Shown: one piece after another, positions 16,318-25,577 of the stretch
Numbering within the stretch: position 1 is the first letter of the stretch
Layout: every line of letters starts with the position of its first letter
Source of the DNA: Bacillota bacterium
GTDB lineage: Bacteria; Bacillota; UBA4882; UBA8346
Length of the DNA stretch: 64,000 nucleotides
Reading direction: 5' to 3'
NCBI GenBank assembly: GCA_023426245.1
Contig: JAFABB010000008.1
Location: 120,413 to 184,412, forward strand
Program-made: the position numbers and the translations under genes
The notes under the pieces: generated by a model
Databases searched by the model: none
What the model was told of the DNA's origin: nothing
What the model saw: only the letters and a program-made list of their open reading frames with translations

Positions 16318-17073
16318 TCATTTATTGCGGACCAACTCTACTCTAAATTTGTTACGATCGCCGCGATACCTGGCAATTGAATATTCAATCGGTATTCCAT
16401 TATTCGTATAGGCAATTGTTTTTACCAGACAGATGGCGTTATTTTTATCCAAATTCAGGTACTTTTTTTCTTGGGGATTGGCATTGACCGCTTCTATCTC
16501 CCGAATCGCTCTTTCAATCCTGAGATTATATTTTTCTTCAAGAATTGAATATAATGAATGAGCGGAAAAATCTTCCTTTAGCAAATTTTCAAACTCACCT
16601 GATAAATAAGTTTCAAGATATACAACCGGTTCTTCATTGGCATATCGCAATCTGCTCAAATATATCAATGGCCTTTCCAATGGCAAACTCAATTGATTAT
16701 TCATTTCAACATTTCCGGTTACTTTTTTGAGTGCCAATACTTTCGTTGAAGGTTTTAGACCCTTCCGTATCATTTCATTGTTGAAACTTTCGAGTTGCTG
16801 AAAAAAGCTTTCATCCACTTTTGGATGAGATACAAAAGTACCTTTAGCTTTTATTCGATATAAATACCCTTCCGAAACAAGTTCATTGATGGCCTGACGG
16901 ACGGTTGAACGGCTGATATCAAATAATTCCACCATGTCAAGCTCATTGGGCAGTTGATCATTGATTGAAAATTCGTTATGAATGATCTTCTCCAGAATTT
17001 GTTTTTTGAGCTGGTAATATAAAGGAGTGGGAATCGTCTTGTTCAGCTTGATATTGCTTACATCAACTATCAT
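16318..17073 (-). CDS. GntR-family regulator with UTRA domain (HutC type)
   Basis: A 251-aa regulator: N-terminal winged helix (LPNELDMVELFDISRSTVRQ, about 40-60) and a C-terminal ligand-binding domain (LYSILEEKYNLRIERA). It precedes deoC in one operon and probably answers to a deoxynucleoside or sugar-phosphate signal. A 12-bp palindrome, ATGTACGTACAT (17140-17151), about 65 bases upstream is a likely self-operator. ATG 17073 directly follows an in-frame TTG. Confidence 0.88.
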   Translation of the reverse strand: MIVDVSNIKLNKTIPTPLYYQLKKQILEKIIHNEFSINDQLPNELDMVELFDISRSTVRQAINELVSEGYLYRIKAKGTFVSHPKVDESFFQQLESFNNEMIRKGLKPSTKVLALKKVTGNVEMNNQLSLPLERPLIYLSRLRYANEEPVVYLETYLSGEFENLLKEDFSAHSLYSILEEKYNLRIERAIREIEAVNANPQEKKYLNLDKNNAICLVKTIAYTNNGIPIEYSIARYRGDRNKFRVELVRNK

Positions 17074-17139
17074 CAATACACGCTTTCTACAAATTGTCCA
17101 TTTTTAAATTGCTTGGCAGCGATAAGTCGTTATGTTCTT

Positions 17140-17151
17140 ATGTACGTACAT
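17140..17151. promoter_or_regulatory. Palindromic operator before the GntR gene
   Basis: ATGTACGTACAT is a perfect 12-bp palindrome of the GTAC-centred kind bound by GntR-family proteins. AT-rich promoter-like DNA flanks it on the upstream side. Confidence 0.5.
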
Positions 17152-17265
17152 TTTAATATAGTTTTATATTACAATGTAATTCCCAAAAATTCAAGTGCTT
17201 CATGAAATAATTTTTATTGGATATATTGAGCGTAACGATGCTATTCTCAAGTATATCAAGAATAT

Positions 17266-17310
17266 TGGCATGGTGGAATTGGAGAGTTCGAATCTCTTCA
17301 GCTCCACCAT
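17266..17310 (+). pseudogene. tRNA remnant (5' and 3' ends fused)
   Basis: GGCATGGTGGAATTGG resembles the D-arm side of a leucine-type tRNA. It runs directly into GAGAGTTCGAATCTCT, a good T-arm, and then TCAGCTCCACCA, a tRNA-like 3' end with CCA. The anticodon arm is absent. The ends also pair as TGGTGGA/TCCACCA. Probably a deleted tRNA gene or an attachment-site relic; it is not functional as a tRNA. Confidence 0.4.
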
Positions 17311-17318
17311 GGGCCAAT

Positions 17319-18452
17319 TTATTGAATTACAATGAGCTCATAATCCCGCCTGCCCAAACCGATTTTCTCCGCATGCTCCAAACAGGTGCGCCATTCAGAC
17401 TCGGGCGTAGAGTTGGTGAAATGGTCATGATGGTCGACGAAGCCCGGCTTTGCCATGTTGTCCGACAGTTGGCTGCCCGGAAGCGGCGTGGCTTTCAGAC
17501 AGGCATCAACACAGGCTTGATCCAGTGCCAGCGGATCAAAGGATGCAAACATACCCAAATTTGGCAGAATAGGCGCGTCGTTTTCGCCGTGACAGTCACA
17601 GTTGGGGGATACATCCACCACCAAGGAAATATGGAAGCAAGGACGCCCATCTACCACCGCCTTAGTATATTCCGCCATACAACAATTCAGCAGCTCGTTG
17701 GCGGCATCGTTATCAAACACGATGGCGTCAAAATTACATGCGCCCAGGCAGCGGCCACAACCAACACAATTTTGCTGATTAACCGTCATCTTTTTACTAG
17801 CGACGTCATACAGTAAACCTTCGTTAGCGCACTCCCTCTCACATCTCCTGCAGCCCCGGCAGGAATCTTGATCAATGTGAGCTTTGCCGCTGTTGTGCTG
17901 ATCTTTTTTCCCGGCGCGGGAACCACAGCCCATGCCGATGTTCTTAATCGTTCCGCCAAAGCCGGTCATCTCATGCCCCTTGAAATGAGTCAGGCTGATG
18001 AACACGTCCGCATCCATAATAGCCCGGCCAATTCTGGCTTCCTTTACGTATTCGCCTCCCACTACAGGTACAGCCACATCATCGGTACCCTTCAGCCCGT
18101 CACCGATCAGAATCGGACAGCCTACCGTCAGCGGCGTAAAACCATTTTCCCATGCGCATTCCAAATGCTCCAGAGCGTTTTTTCGACTGCCGGGGTACAT
18201 GGTGTTACAATCGGTCAAAAAAGCCTTACCGCCCAGTGCCTTTACCACGTCAACCACAGCCCTGGCATAATTGGGCCGAAGGTAGCTAATGTTTCCCAGC
18301 TCGCCAAAATGCATCTTGATGGCGACAAACTTGCCATCCATATCAATCTGCCCGATGCCGGCTTTTTGGATTAGTTTCTTAAGTTTGGCGGGCAGTCCGT
18401 CTCCGAAAGCCACCGTCCGGAAATCCGTAAAATAAACCTTTGCTTTTGCCAT
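17319..18452 (-). CDS. DUF362 protein with two [4Fe-4S] clusters
   Basis: A 377-aa cytoplasmic protein. The first 180 residues are the DUF362 domain (VAIKMHFGELGN, LTDCNTMYPGSR, FKGHEMTGFGG). Two ferredoxin motifs follow: CRGCRRCERECANEG (about 198-212) and CVGCGRCLGACNFDA (about 227-241). A further DUF362-like part ends the protein. The family is common in anaerobes with an unproven role in electron transfer or metal handling. AGGAG precedes the ATG. Confidence 0.85.
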   Translation of the reverse strand: MAKAKVYFTDFRTVAFGDGLPAKLKKLIQKAGIGQIDMDGKFVAIKMHFGELGNISYLRPNYARAVVDVVKALGGKAFLTDCNTMYPGSRKNALEHLECAWENGFTPLTVGCPILIGDGLKGTDDVAVPVVGGEYVKEARIGRAIMDADVFISLTHFKGHEMTGFGGTIKNIGMGCGSRAGKKDQHNSGKAHIDQDSCRGCRRCERECANEGLLYDVASKKMTVNQQNCVGCGRCLGACNFDAIVFDNDAANELLNCCMAEYTKAVVDGRPCFHISLVVDVSPNCDCHGENDAPILPNLGMFASFDPLALDQACVDACLKATPLPGSQLSDNMAKPGFVDHHDHFTNSTPESEWRTCLEHAEKIGLGRRDYELIVIQ

Positions 18453-18655
18453 TTTTTACACTCCTGTTTTGAATCTGTTGATATAGTAGGAGCGATGTGA
18501 TTCCTTGCACTTACCCAAAACCTGGATTTGCAGGATTCGCCTCTTCTTCGATAAATTATACCGGTTAGAGATAACTCGAAGTCAATACCCCAATCGATAT
18601 TTTCCTATGGAAAGGGTGAGTCGATTTTACAGGCTCTCGAGTCTGCTTGATCAAA

Positions 18656-18812
18656 AGTTTCTCAAAAGTATCGCTATATGCTGCATCGTCTGACCAGTCC
18701 CTCCCTTTCACGTTCATGCTATACCGACAGTCTAAGAGAGGTCGCGTCTAAAAGACGCGTATGGCTACCGATTGACTCATACCGTTCAGTCGCCTGATGG
18801 GGTGAGTCAATT
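18656..18812. repeat. Composite dispersed repeat (copy 1)
   Basis: TATCGCTATATGCTGCATC, CCCTCCCTTTCACG, the hairpin CGCGTCTAAAAGACGCG (18743-18759) and TTGACTCA...TGAGTCAA (18772-18810) appear here in the same order as at 43738-43917. The last module also occurs alone near 29105, 62941 and 63269. It lies in the gap between convergently spaced transcription units and looks like a REP-type palindromic element, not a gene. Confidence 0.65.
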
Positions 18813-18851
18813 TTACGCAAGATAGGATATCAACTGTGGCTTTATAAAAAA

Positions 18852-19775
18852 TCAAACATCTTCTTTGGGTAATGGTTTCAACATGGAAAAGAGAACAGAA
18901 ACCCCAAGCGATACCACAATGATTGCCAGTGCCCACTGGATTGGAATTTTGTAATACCCTGAAACCAACATTTTAGTTCCTATAAAAGCCAGCACAAAGG
19001 CTAGGCCATATTTGAGATAATGGAATCTATCCATAATATCGGCCAACGCAAAGTATAGAGCCCGTAACCCCAGGATGGCGAAGACGTTGGAAGTATAGAC
19101 TATAAATGGATCCTTGGTTACTCCGAATATCGCCGGGATGGAGTCGAGGGCAAAAACCAGATCCGTTGTCTCAACTACCAGCAATACGATAAAGAGCGGG
19201 GTAGCGTATAACCCATCCTTTAACCGGACAAAGAACCGGTCTCCCTGAGTATCCGAGGCCACCGGCATGATTTTTTTAAAAAGCCGGACCAAAGGATTGT
19301 TCTCCGGATGAACGTCCGTATCTTTCTCCGTAGCTATTTTAATCCCGGTAGCAACGAGGAAACCTCCAAAAACATAGATTAGCCAATGAAAATGTTCCAG
19401 CAGCGCCGCACCTGCGAAGATGAGTATACCCCTCAAGATTAACGCACCGAAGATTCCGTAGAAAAGCACCTTATGCTGGAATTGAGGCTGGACTTTGAAG
19501 TATGAGAATATCAGGATAAATATAAAAATATTATCCACACTTAATGACTTTTCAATTAAATAGCCGCTCAAAAATTCCAAAGCCACTTCCGAACCGCGCC
19601 AGAAGTATAATATCAGGTTAAACAGGAGCGCCAAGGTGATCCAAACTCCACTCCAAGTCAGTGCTTCCTTCATTTTGACAACATGCCGTTTCTGGTGGAA
19701 CACCCCGAGGTCCAGAGCCAACATGAATAATACAAATAAATTAAATACAATCCATATCCAAAGATTAAGCTGCAT
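18852..19775 (-). CDS. TerC-family membrane protein
   Basis: A 307-aa integral membrane protein with about nine hydrophobic segments. Family marks are LDLGVFHQK (about 22-30), EKSLSVDNIFIF (about 74-85) with membrane acidic residues, and VVETTDLVFALDSIPAIFG. TerC/Alx proteins export manganese or support metal loading. A yybP-ykoY riboswitch lies upstream, which strongly supports manganese export. Confidence 0.92.
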   Translation of the reverse strand: MQLNLWIWIVFNLFVLFMLALDLGVFHQKRHVVKMKEALTWSGVWITLALLFNLILYFWRGSEVALEFLSGYLIEKSLSVDNIFIFILIFSYFKVQPQFQHKVLFYGIFGALILRGILIFAGAALLEHFHWLIYVFGGFLVATGIKIATEKDTDVHPENNPLVRLFKKIMPVASDTQGDRFFVRLKDGLYATPLFIVLLVVETTDLVFALDSIPAIFGVTKDPFIVYTSNVFAILGLRALYFALADIMDRFHYLKYGLAFVLAFIGTKMLVSGYYKIPIQWALAIIVVSLGVSVLFSMLKPLPKEDV

Positions 19776-19884
19776 GCAATTTAAATCTCCTTTTCCTATT
19801 CATAATCAATCATATCATTCGTTCGTCAGGCCAGTGAATCAATCCAATCAATGTCTGAGATCATCAACTCCTTCGACCAATCAA

Positions 19885-20032
19885 TAAAAAAAGACCTTTG
19901 ACAAATGTAAGCCATTTGTCAAAGGTCTTGCTCCCAAGTGATCTTGTCCATGAAGCGGGTGGGTTGAACCACCGTATTGACGCCTCGTGGGACGGCATTG
20001 CCGTGAGCTACTCCCCTTTACTTGATTACCAA
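19885..20032 (-). promoter_or_regulatory. yybP-ykoY manganese riboswitch with terminator, upstream of terC
   Basis: On the minus strand the leader contains AAAGGGGAGTAGC (20014-20026), the hallmark of the yybP-ykoY aptamer, followed by CGAGGCGTCAATACGG and GGGAGCAAGACC closing the junction. A terminator follows directly: AGACCTTTGACAAATG pairs with its complement and runs into seven Ts (19887-19930). Mn2+ binding by the aptamer would disrupt this terminator and switch terC on, as known for this RNA class. Confidence 0.93.
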
Positions 20033-20280
20033 TTTTCTTGAACCTAAACTCATAATATCTTGTAGAGCATAAATTGTCAAGATAAAGTAAGTTTAACAAT
20101 CCCTACTTGATTTCTTCTTCATTTTATAAAAAACGATCAACCTAACCGCTCACAATGATCATAATAATAATTAAACCAAAGAAAAATATCCAATTGGGCA
20201 AAACAACGTTTTTAGGGGATGCTTTTTCGTCATATTGCTGATTATCTTGCCTTGACACTTTATTTATGAAATATAACATA

Positions 20281-20640
20281 TTAACGTTTTTGTCTCAGCT
20301 GTAGAGACACTCCATTGGGATCATAGACATAAAAATAAAGGCTCTGCCTATCGGGATTTCGAATATCAAAAGGATGTAGTCCCCTGGCTTGCGCAAGCTC
20401 ATGCATCGCGTCCAGCTTATCTGATACAAAGCAAATAAAAAAGCCCTTGCCTGCAAATCTCTGCGCCTGCGGCGTATAGACCAATTCGATTTCCGTTTCT
20501 CCACTACCGTTTATCATAAATACTATTTCTGCTGGTCCATCTTTGAAACGGCGGGATATAGTCAGTCCGGTAATTGTCTAATAAAATTCAATCGATTCCT
20601 CAAAATTTTTGACCATTAAAGTCAGTTGTCTAAAATGCAT
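20281..20640 (-). pseudogene. VOC-family protein gene interrupted by one in-frame TAG
   Basis: Read from ATG 20638-20640, the frame gives MHFRQLTLMVKNFEESIEFY, then TAG (20578-20580), then a full VOC domain to 20281 (119 codons in total). MVKNFEESIEFY is the typical first strand-helix, and YVYDPNGVSLQL is the last strand. There is no other lesion. The piece after the stop could start at ATG 20517 but would lack the first module. Either a recent nonsense mutation, a sequence error or read-through. Confidence 0.75.
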
Positions 20641-20763
20641 GATCGATATCCCTTTTCATTCAACAAAACGTGAGTGAGTAAAAACTAATAAACAAAAACT
20701 TGCCAAGCCTTTTTATATCTTCCTAATTTGTATTCCCGACCGGTTGGAATGATACATCTTTTC

Positions 20764-22092
20764 TTACATCGAGGATGTCTCATGCAAGGTAGCCTGTATC
20801 TCCCCGGTCTTAATTTCCAACTTTTTCATGGTTCTTCTCACCATTATCTGAGAAATAACGAAGTGACAGAGTTCGCCGGCCAAGAAGGAAAGGTAGATTC
20901 CAGTGGCACCAAACAGATACATGAATAGCAGCAGAAAAACTTGAACAAAACCTATACAGCGTAGAAAAGAAATCAATGTTGAAAAAGCATTTCGTTCGAT
21001 AGTCTGAAAAAAAAGAATGTTCATCAGTATCGGCCCCACAAAAATAAAGCCTAAAGGATAAAGGCGGAGCATATGGACTGTTAACGCCGTTAATTCGGGA
21101 TCGCCCGAATGAAACATCAAAACAATCCCTCTATCTAAGGCGACACAACCAGCGACCAAAATAAACGGGATTATTGTATTGATGCGCGTGCCAAGATGGT
21201 ATACATGGGAAAATACTTTTTCATCACCCTTACCGTGGTAAAAACTCATGAGGGGCTGCGCGCCTTGCGTAACACCCACCAAAATCATATTAATGAGAGC
21301 ACATACATAATTAACGATGGAATATGCCGACACACCAAGTGTTCCTACCGCATGAACCAATGCCAGATTAAAACTGAAGGCGATCGCAGACTGCCAAAAT
21401 TCCATCAATGATGAAGCAACACCGTTGCTTAAAACTCTTTTGACATCGTCAAAGTGAAATATTGGTTTGCCAATCCGTAGCATCCCTTTTTTGCCCACAA
21501 AATGAGGGATATAGAATGCACATTGTATCAACATGGCTATCCCATTTGTTAGTGCGATCACCTCAATTCCATAATGCAGAATAAGAATAAAAATTACGTC
21601 AAGGATGATGTTAATTGCCGCGCCAAAAACAGAAGCCACCATGACTGGCTTGGGAGCGTCATCATTGCGGATAAAAACAGTAAGCATGAATACTACCATC
21701 TGCAGCAACAAAAAAGGTGCCGTCCATTTCAAGTAAGCAGTGACAAAGGGAAGCAATTCTTCATTGGCGCCCAAAAACAGCGCTAGCTTTTCCCGGAAGA
21801 CGAACCCTACCAGAGCTAATGCAATACCGATGATGACCGATAACGCTAAACACTGGCAAAAGATATTGTTCGCTTTTTCCGTTTCTCCCCTGCCTTTATA
21901 AAAGGAATATACATTAGCACCGCCTATCCCGATAAGCATTGCCAATGCGATAGTGGTCATGCTGAAGGGTAGCACGATGTTTACAGCCCCGAGTGCAATT
22001 TTACCGATCCCCTGGCCGGCGATAATGCCATTTAAAACAACATAAAAGGCTTGAATAAACATAGCTATAACGGATGGAACCACATACTTCAT
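20764..22092 (-). CDS. MATE-family multidrug/cation exporter
   Basis: A 442-aa protein with twelve hydrophobic segments in two six-helix halves; MKYVVPSVIAMFIQAFYVVLNG is the usual first helix (written here within limit as MKYVVPSVIAMFIQAFYVV). Drug or organic-cation efflux driven by Na+ or H+. ATG 22092 has no ribosome site. GGAGG with GTG (22128-22130) lies 38 bases upstream, out of frame, and the in-frame translation between them reads like a MATE N terminus, so the true start may be upstream or a base may be lost. Confidence 0.85.
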   Translation of the reverse strand: MKYVVPSVIAMFIQAFYVVLNGIIAGQGIGKIALGAVNIVLPFSMTTIALAMLIGIGGANVYSFYKGRGETEKANNIFCQCLALSVIIGIALALVGFVFREKLALFLGANEELLPFVTAYLKWTAPFLLLQMVVFMLTVFIRNDDAPKPVMVASVFGAAINIILDVIFILILHYGIEVIALTNGIAMLIQCAFYIPHFVGKKGMLRIGKPIFHFDDVKRVLSNGVASSLMEFWQSAIAFSFNLALVHAVGTLGVSAYSIVNYVCALINMILVGVTQGAQPLMSFYHGKGDEKVFSHVYHLGTRINTIIPFILVAGCVALDRGIVLMFHSGDPELTALTVHMLRLYPLGFIFVGPILMNILFFQTIERNAFSTLISFLRCIGFVQVFLLLFMYLFGATGIYLSFLAGELCHFVISQIMVRRTMKKLEIKTGEIQATLHETSSM

Positions 22093-22309
22093 GAATTGCT
22101 GGTTGATTGGTTTATAATTTACCGTTTCACTCTTCCTCCCTTGCTCGACACATCTTCAAGTCACTGCAGTGGCTCCTTATTCCATTGATCTACATATCTT
22201 TCTATGTTCCAAATATTCCCCCTGCCATGGTTGTTATACTGTTTTTTTGATTGTAATCATAATGAATTCATTAAGTTAAGCGATTTCTTCGACAAACACC
22301 TTTGATACC

Positions 22310-23062
22310 TCAGTGATTATCCGGAATGCGTTTTGCTATTTTTTTCCACTCATGCTTATCAAGAAAACTTCCTGGTACATTATTTTCCATCTCTTTAAAC
22401 ATGTTATACGGCACACTGAAGGACAGCAGATCGGCGTCAATATGCGGACGTGCCGAAACATCCGTCATCCCGATTACAGCCCTCGGCCGTTCCCTGGCTG
22501 CCTCATTCCAGGCAAACAGACAAGCAGTCATGCAACCTGAGGCGAATGGCGCCACTACGTTATCATAACCCGGACGGCCATAATTGGCTAAAACTATCAG
22601 CGCAGTCAATTGGTCAGGATTGGCGTAAAACACAACCACCCTCGGTTCTTCTTTGGCAACATCAACTTCTGTCAGGGGTGCAAATGTAATATATTGCTCC
22701 GGTATACTAACCAAAGTGAGTGAGTCCATCCATTCCTTTCCCAATTCAGGTGTTTTCTTGAAGGCCTCCGACTCAGGTATACCCTTTACTGGAGGCAACC
22801 CCTCTTTTCCAGTAGAAACGAAGTATTCAAATCCATCCGAAAACTGATTTATTAGCCCTAAACCGATGCCGCCCCCCTCACAACCAAACGTAGTACGGCT
22901 GAAAACAGCCCGGCGACCCTTGGCAGCTGCGGTTAACATGGCTGTCACACAACCCCACTGCCCTTCCTTAAATTCCAAAACATCCTGCGGTTTCTCATTG
23001 GTAAATAAAATGGCTATCGGACTATACCTAAGTTTTAACTTTTGGGCAATTTCACTCTGCAT
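22310..23062 (-). CDS. DUF169 family protein
   Basis: A 250-aa protein matching DUF169: LRYSPIAILFTNEKP at the start, FGCEGGGIGLGL (about 59-70, Cys conserved) and AS-GCMTACLFAWNEA with Cys near 180. Function of the family is unknown; it is common in anaerobes and may bind a metal or cofactor. It has its own promoter with a palindromic operator and is next to a TetR gene, so inducible expression is likely. AGGAGG precedes the ATG. Confidence 0.85.
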   Translation of the reverse strand: MQSEIAQKLKLRYSPIAILFTNEKPQDVLEFKEGQWGCVTAMLTAAAKGRRAVFSRTTFGCEGGGIGLGLINQFSDGFEYFVSTGKEGLPPVKGIPESEAFKKTPELGKEWMDSLTLVSIPEQYITFAPLTEVDVAKEEPRVVVFYANPDQLTALIVLANYGRPGYDNVVAPFASGCMTACLFAWNEAARERPRAVIGMTDVSARPHIDADLLSFSVPYNMFKEMENNVPGSFLDKHEWKKIAKRIPDNH

Positions 23063-23132
23063 ATCTGATTTCCTCCTCTTTTAGTTGACTGTTTCCTTTA
23101 ATGAGCCCTTCCTATGGAATTACAGAATCATC

Positions 23133-23148
23133 ATTGACCCAGGTCAAT
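23133..23148. promoter_or_regulatory. Palindromic operator, proximal copy, DUF169 gene
   Basis: ATTGACCCAGGTCAAT differs from the distal perfect palindrome at 23289-23304 by a single base. It lies in the leader, about 70 bases before the start codon. Confidence 0.65.
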
Positions 23149-23288
23149 AAAAAAGCAAAAAAAATCCGCCATCCTTTGGCGAGCCGATCAAGGGCAATGG
23201 ATATCGTGAGCGCGCCTTGCCCGAATTCGGTCATTTTCGCTTTGCCTGTAAATACTTTAAAACATTCCTAAGAAAATCCAGGATCATT

Positions 23289-23304
23289 ATTGACCCGGGT
23301 CAAT
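23289..23304. promoter_or_regulatory. Palindromic operator at the DUF169 transcription start
   Basis: ATTGACCCGGGTCAAT is a perfect 16-bp palindrome placed right after the -10 box. The TTGAC-N4-GTCAA form could suit the adjacent TetR regulator or a CRP/FNR-type protein; the sequence does not decide. Confidence 0.65.
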
Positions 23305-23307
23305 GTT

Positions 23308-23337
23308 ATTGTACAAAAATAAATTCTGTATTGTCAA
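23308..23337 (-). promoter_or_regulatory. Promoter of the DUF169 gene
   Basis: TTGACA (23332-23337) and TACAAT (23308-23313) on the minus strand are 18 bases apart. The operator covers the expected start point. Confidence 0.65.
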
Positions 23338-23387
23338 GAAGAAATTTGAAAAATTATCGTGCGCATCTTTACTGTTGGTGAGTAAAT

Positions 23388-24005
23388 CTAATAGCGGGTC
23401 AGTGATATTTCAAACCTATTTTTCTCGATCTCCAAGATCCGTTCTAATAAAAATCCAGCCATTTTTGCTTTGCTAGCAATAACTTCGGAAGATTCTTGAA
23501 AAAAAATAGCTTCCCATACACAAGTCAAGGTACTCCAAAAAAAAGCAATCGCTTGTTTCAGGCAGGCCACATCCATGGTTTCTTCCTGATTGCCCTGCTG
23601 GATGATGTCGGCAACCAGTGGGTTAAAAACATTTTCGACCAGGTTTTGCCAGGTTTTATAATATAAGTTTAGTTGTTCTTCATCCCATAGTTTTTTAAAA
23701 AGAGTATTTATTGGCTGAGAAAGCAACAGGCGTTCAATAAGCAGCTGCAGCTTGGGTAAGGCATTGAGCTGGTGACTTTCCCGTTCGAAAGAAGCGGCCA
23801 TTTCGGTTGCCCAGCGATTGCAAATTGCTTCCAGGACAGCTTCTTTGGAAGGATAATAGTGGTAGAAGGTGCCTTTAGCAGCACCAACTTTTTTTGTAAT
23901 GTCAATAATCATCGTTTTTTGATAGCCATTAGAACGGAATAGTTCCAATGCCGCATCCATCAGTTCAGTCCGCCGGATTTCCGCTTCTTTTATGATTCTT
24001 GTAAT
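23388..24005 (-). CDS. TetR-family regulator, probable ATT start
   Basis: About 205 residues: N-terminal helix-turn-helix (AAKGTFYHYYPSKEAVLEAI) and a helical ligand domain. The first ATG (23960) would cut off helix 1. In frame upstream, (M)ITRIIKEAEIRRTEL gives a normal TetR beginning, and the only codon spaced for translation is ATT at 24003-24005, eight bases after AGGAGG. AUU starts are rare (known for infC). Likely controls the DUF169 gene and perhaps the MATE exporter. Confidence 0.8.
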   Translation of the reverse strand: MTRIIKEAEIRRTELMDAALELFRSNGYQKTMIIDITKKVGAAKGTFYHYYPSKEAVLEAICNRWATEMAASFERESHQLNALPKLQLLIERLLLSQPINTLFKKLWDEEQLNLYYKTWQNLVENVFNPLVADIIQQGNQEETMDVACLKQAIAFFWSTLTCVWEAIFFQESSEVIASKAKMAGFLLERILEIEKNRFEISLTRY

Positions 24006-24100
24006 AAAAAGTACCTCCTAACCAGTATTTCCGATTTTGTTGTCAAACCAATGCGGAAATAGTAGTTCAATACATCAATGACTTTGTTAATATAATTCTA

Positions 24101-24130
24101 TAAAAGCTGTATTGGTATTGTCAAGAAAAT
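24101..24130 (-). promoter_or_regulatory. Promoter of the TetR gene
   Basis: The minus strand carries TTGACA, an 18-base gap and TAGAAT just upstream of the AGGAGG. The TTGACAATAC beginning matches the DUF169 promoter, which suggests shared control. Confidence 0.45.
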
Positions 24131-24236
24131 ACTTGTCAGAGAACAGTGCCAGGAGATCCTTCCGGCGGCGCTGCCACCATTCCTCCGCTTTATGGTTGAT
24201 GTAAGTCAAGTGTTCTCTCCCGGCATGCATGCTAAA

Positions 24237-24848
24237 CTATTTCACGGACACATATCCGTTACCTTCTACATAAAATCTCCAAGGATAATCTTTCGCTTCT
24301 TCAGCATAATCAACCCCAACACGCTTGGCTGATATTGTATTGAATTCTTCATTTCCGCCTTCCTCAACATAGATTTGATTACCACATAAATCAACTCCAT
24401 TAAAGCGATTATCGATCCACAATGCCTGGCATAATTTCCCTGGCCCATTGGTTAAACCTCTGATCTGGCTTTTGGTTAACTGCTCATATGTCTTGCCAAA
24501 TCGATTTCGGGCCATTAAATCAAGTCCTTCCACCGGTTCGGCAGCCCTGATCAAAACGGCTTGAGGATTTCCTTTTTCCCTGATGACGATATTAAAACAA
24601 CGGTACATTCCATAGACGGTAAATATATAAGAAAATCCCGGTCCCCCATACATAACCTCCGTTCTTGGTGTTCTTCTTCCGCCATAAGAATGGGCGGCTT
24701 TATCCGGGATACCCATATAGGCTTCTGCTTCAACAATTGTAGCAGCAATCTTTTGCCCGTCCGTTTCATGTACAAGTACCTTTCCCAAGAGTTCTCGGGC
24801 AACAATTACAGAATCCCGGTTATAAAATGCTCTGTCTAATGTTTTCAC
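24237..24848 (-). CDS. DNA-3-methyladenine glycosylase (AAG/Mpg family)
   Basis: A 203-aa base-excision repair enzyme. LARELLGKVLVHE (N terminus), VEAEAYMGIPDKAAHSYGG (about 39-57, with the catalytic Glu region) and YGMYRCFNIVI are typical of the alkyladenine glycosylase fold. It removes alkylated purines. A GTG start follows AGGAGG by nine bases. No partner genes; the region upstream is decayed. Confidence 0.93.
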   Translation of the reverse strand: MKTLDRAFYNRDSVIVARELLGKVLVHETDGQKIAATIVEAEAYMGIPDKAAHSYGGRRTPRTEVMYGGPGFSYIFTVYGMYRCFNIVIREKGNPQAVLIRAAEPVEGLDLMARNRFGKTYEQLTKSQIRGLTNGPGKLCQALWIDNRFNGVDLCGNQIYVEEGGNEEFNTISAKRVGVDYAEEAKDYPWRFYVEGNGYVSVK

Positions 24849-25087
24849 CTGGTGAATCCTCCTGTATTCCCCTTCATAAAGGATATAATCACGGATATCG
24901 TGGATGCGTAGAAAGAAACTCTAAATAATAGGACTTTAGCATGGTTGAACGAGCAAGTTAAAAATAGACTTTCGGAAGAACAAATCAAATCAACGATTGA
25001 GTGGTTTAATCATCCTGAATTAAGATGAATTCGCTAACTTCAGGATGAACACTCTAAGGCTCTATCGTCGATGGGAGGATACTCTTC

Positions 25088-25577
25088 ATGGCCGGCTGGC
25101 AACCCAGACAACATCTTAAATTTAAAATGGAGATGAACGAAAAATACTTCGACCGGATTCTGAATACGAACTTCAAAGGACCTGTTTTCTTAACACAACA
25201 CCTCGTCCGATTGATGGAGGATGCCGGAGCCATCGTCAATACCTCGAGCACATCCAAAGGCCAATCATTTCCCGGGTTACTCCGTCCTCGGCTCATTAAA
25301 AGCAAAGTTGTCATCTTGGACTCGCTACATCGCCAAAGAAACTTGCACCGTGCAGAATTCGGGTCAACGCAGTTTCTCCTGGTCCTACTCACAGCAACTT
25401 TAGCGATGGAGCATTCGATAAAGATCCTGAATTCATCAAGCCCCTGCCTGAGCAGTCCGTATTCGCCAGAATCGGCCAACCCGAAGTTCTTGCCAAGGTA
25501 TCGTGAACGTATTGTCCGATGATTTCGGCTGGGTCACAGCCCAGGACATTGAAGTGTCTGGCGGATACTTGCCTTAA
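25088..25577 (+). pseudogene. Short-chain dehydrogenase remnant, frameshifted
   Basis: Pieces of one SDR are spread over three frames: NTNFKGPVFLTQHLVRLM and AGAIVNTSST, then GYSVLGSLKAKLSSWTRYIA (catalytic Tyr/Lys replaced), and finally DFGWVTAQDIEVSGGYLP. The order matches an SDR from the middle of the Rossmann fold to the C terminus; the N-terminal nucleotide site is missing. Several frameshifts make it nonfunctional. Confidence 0.75.
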
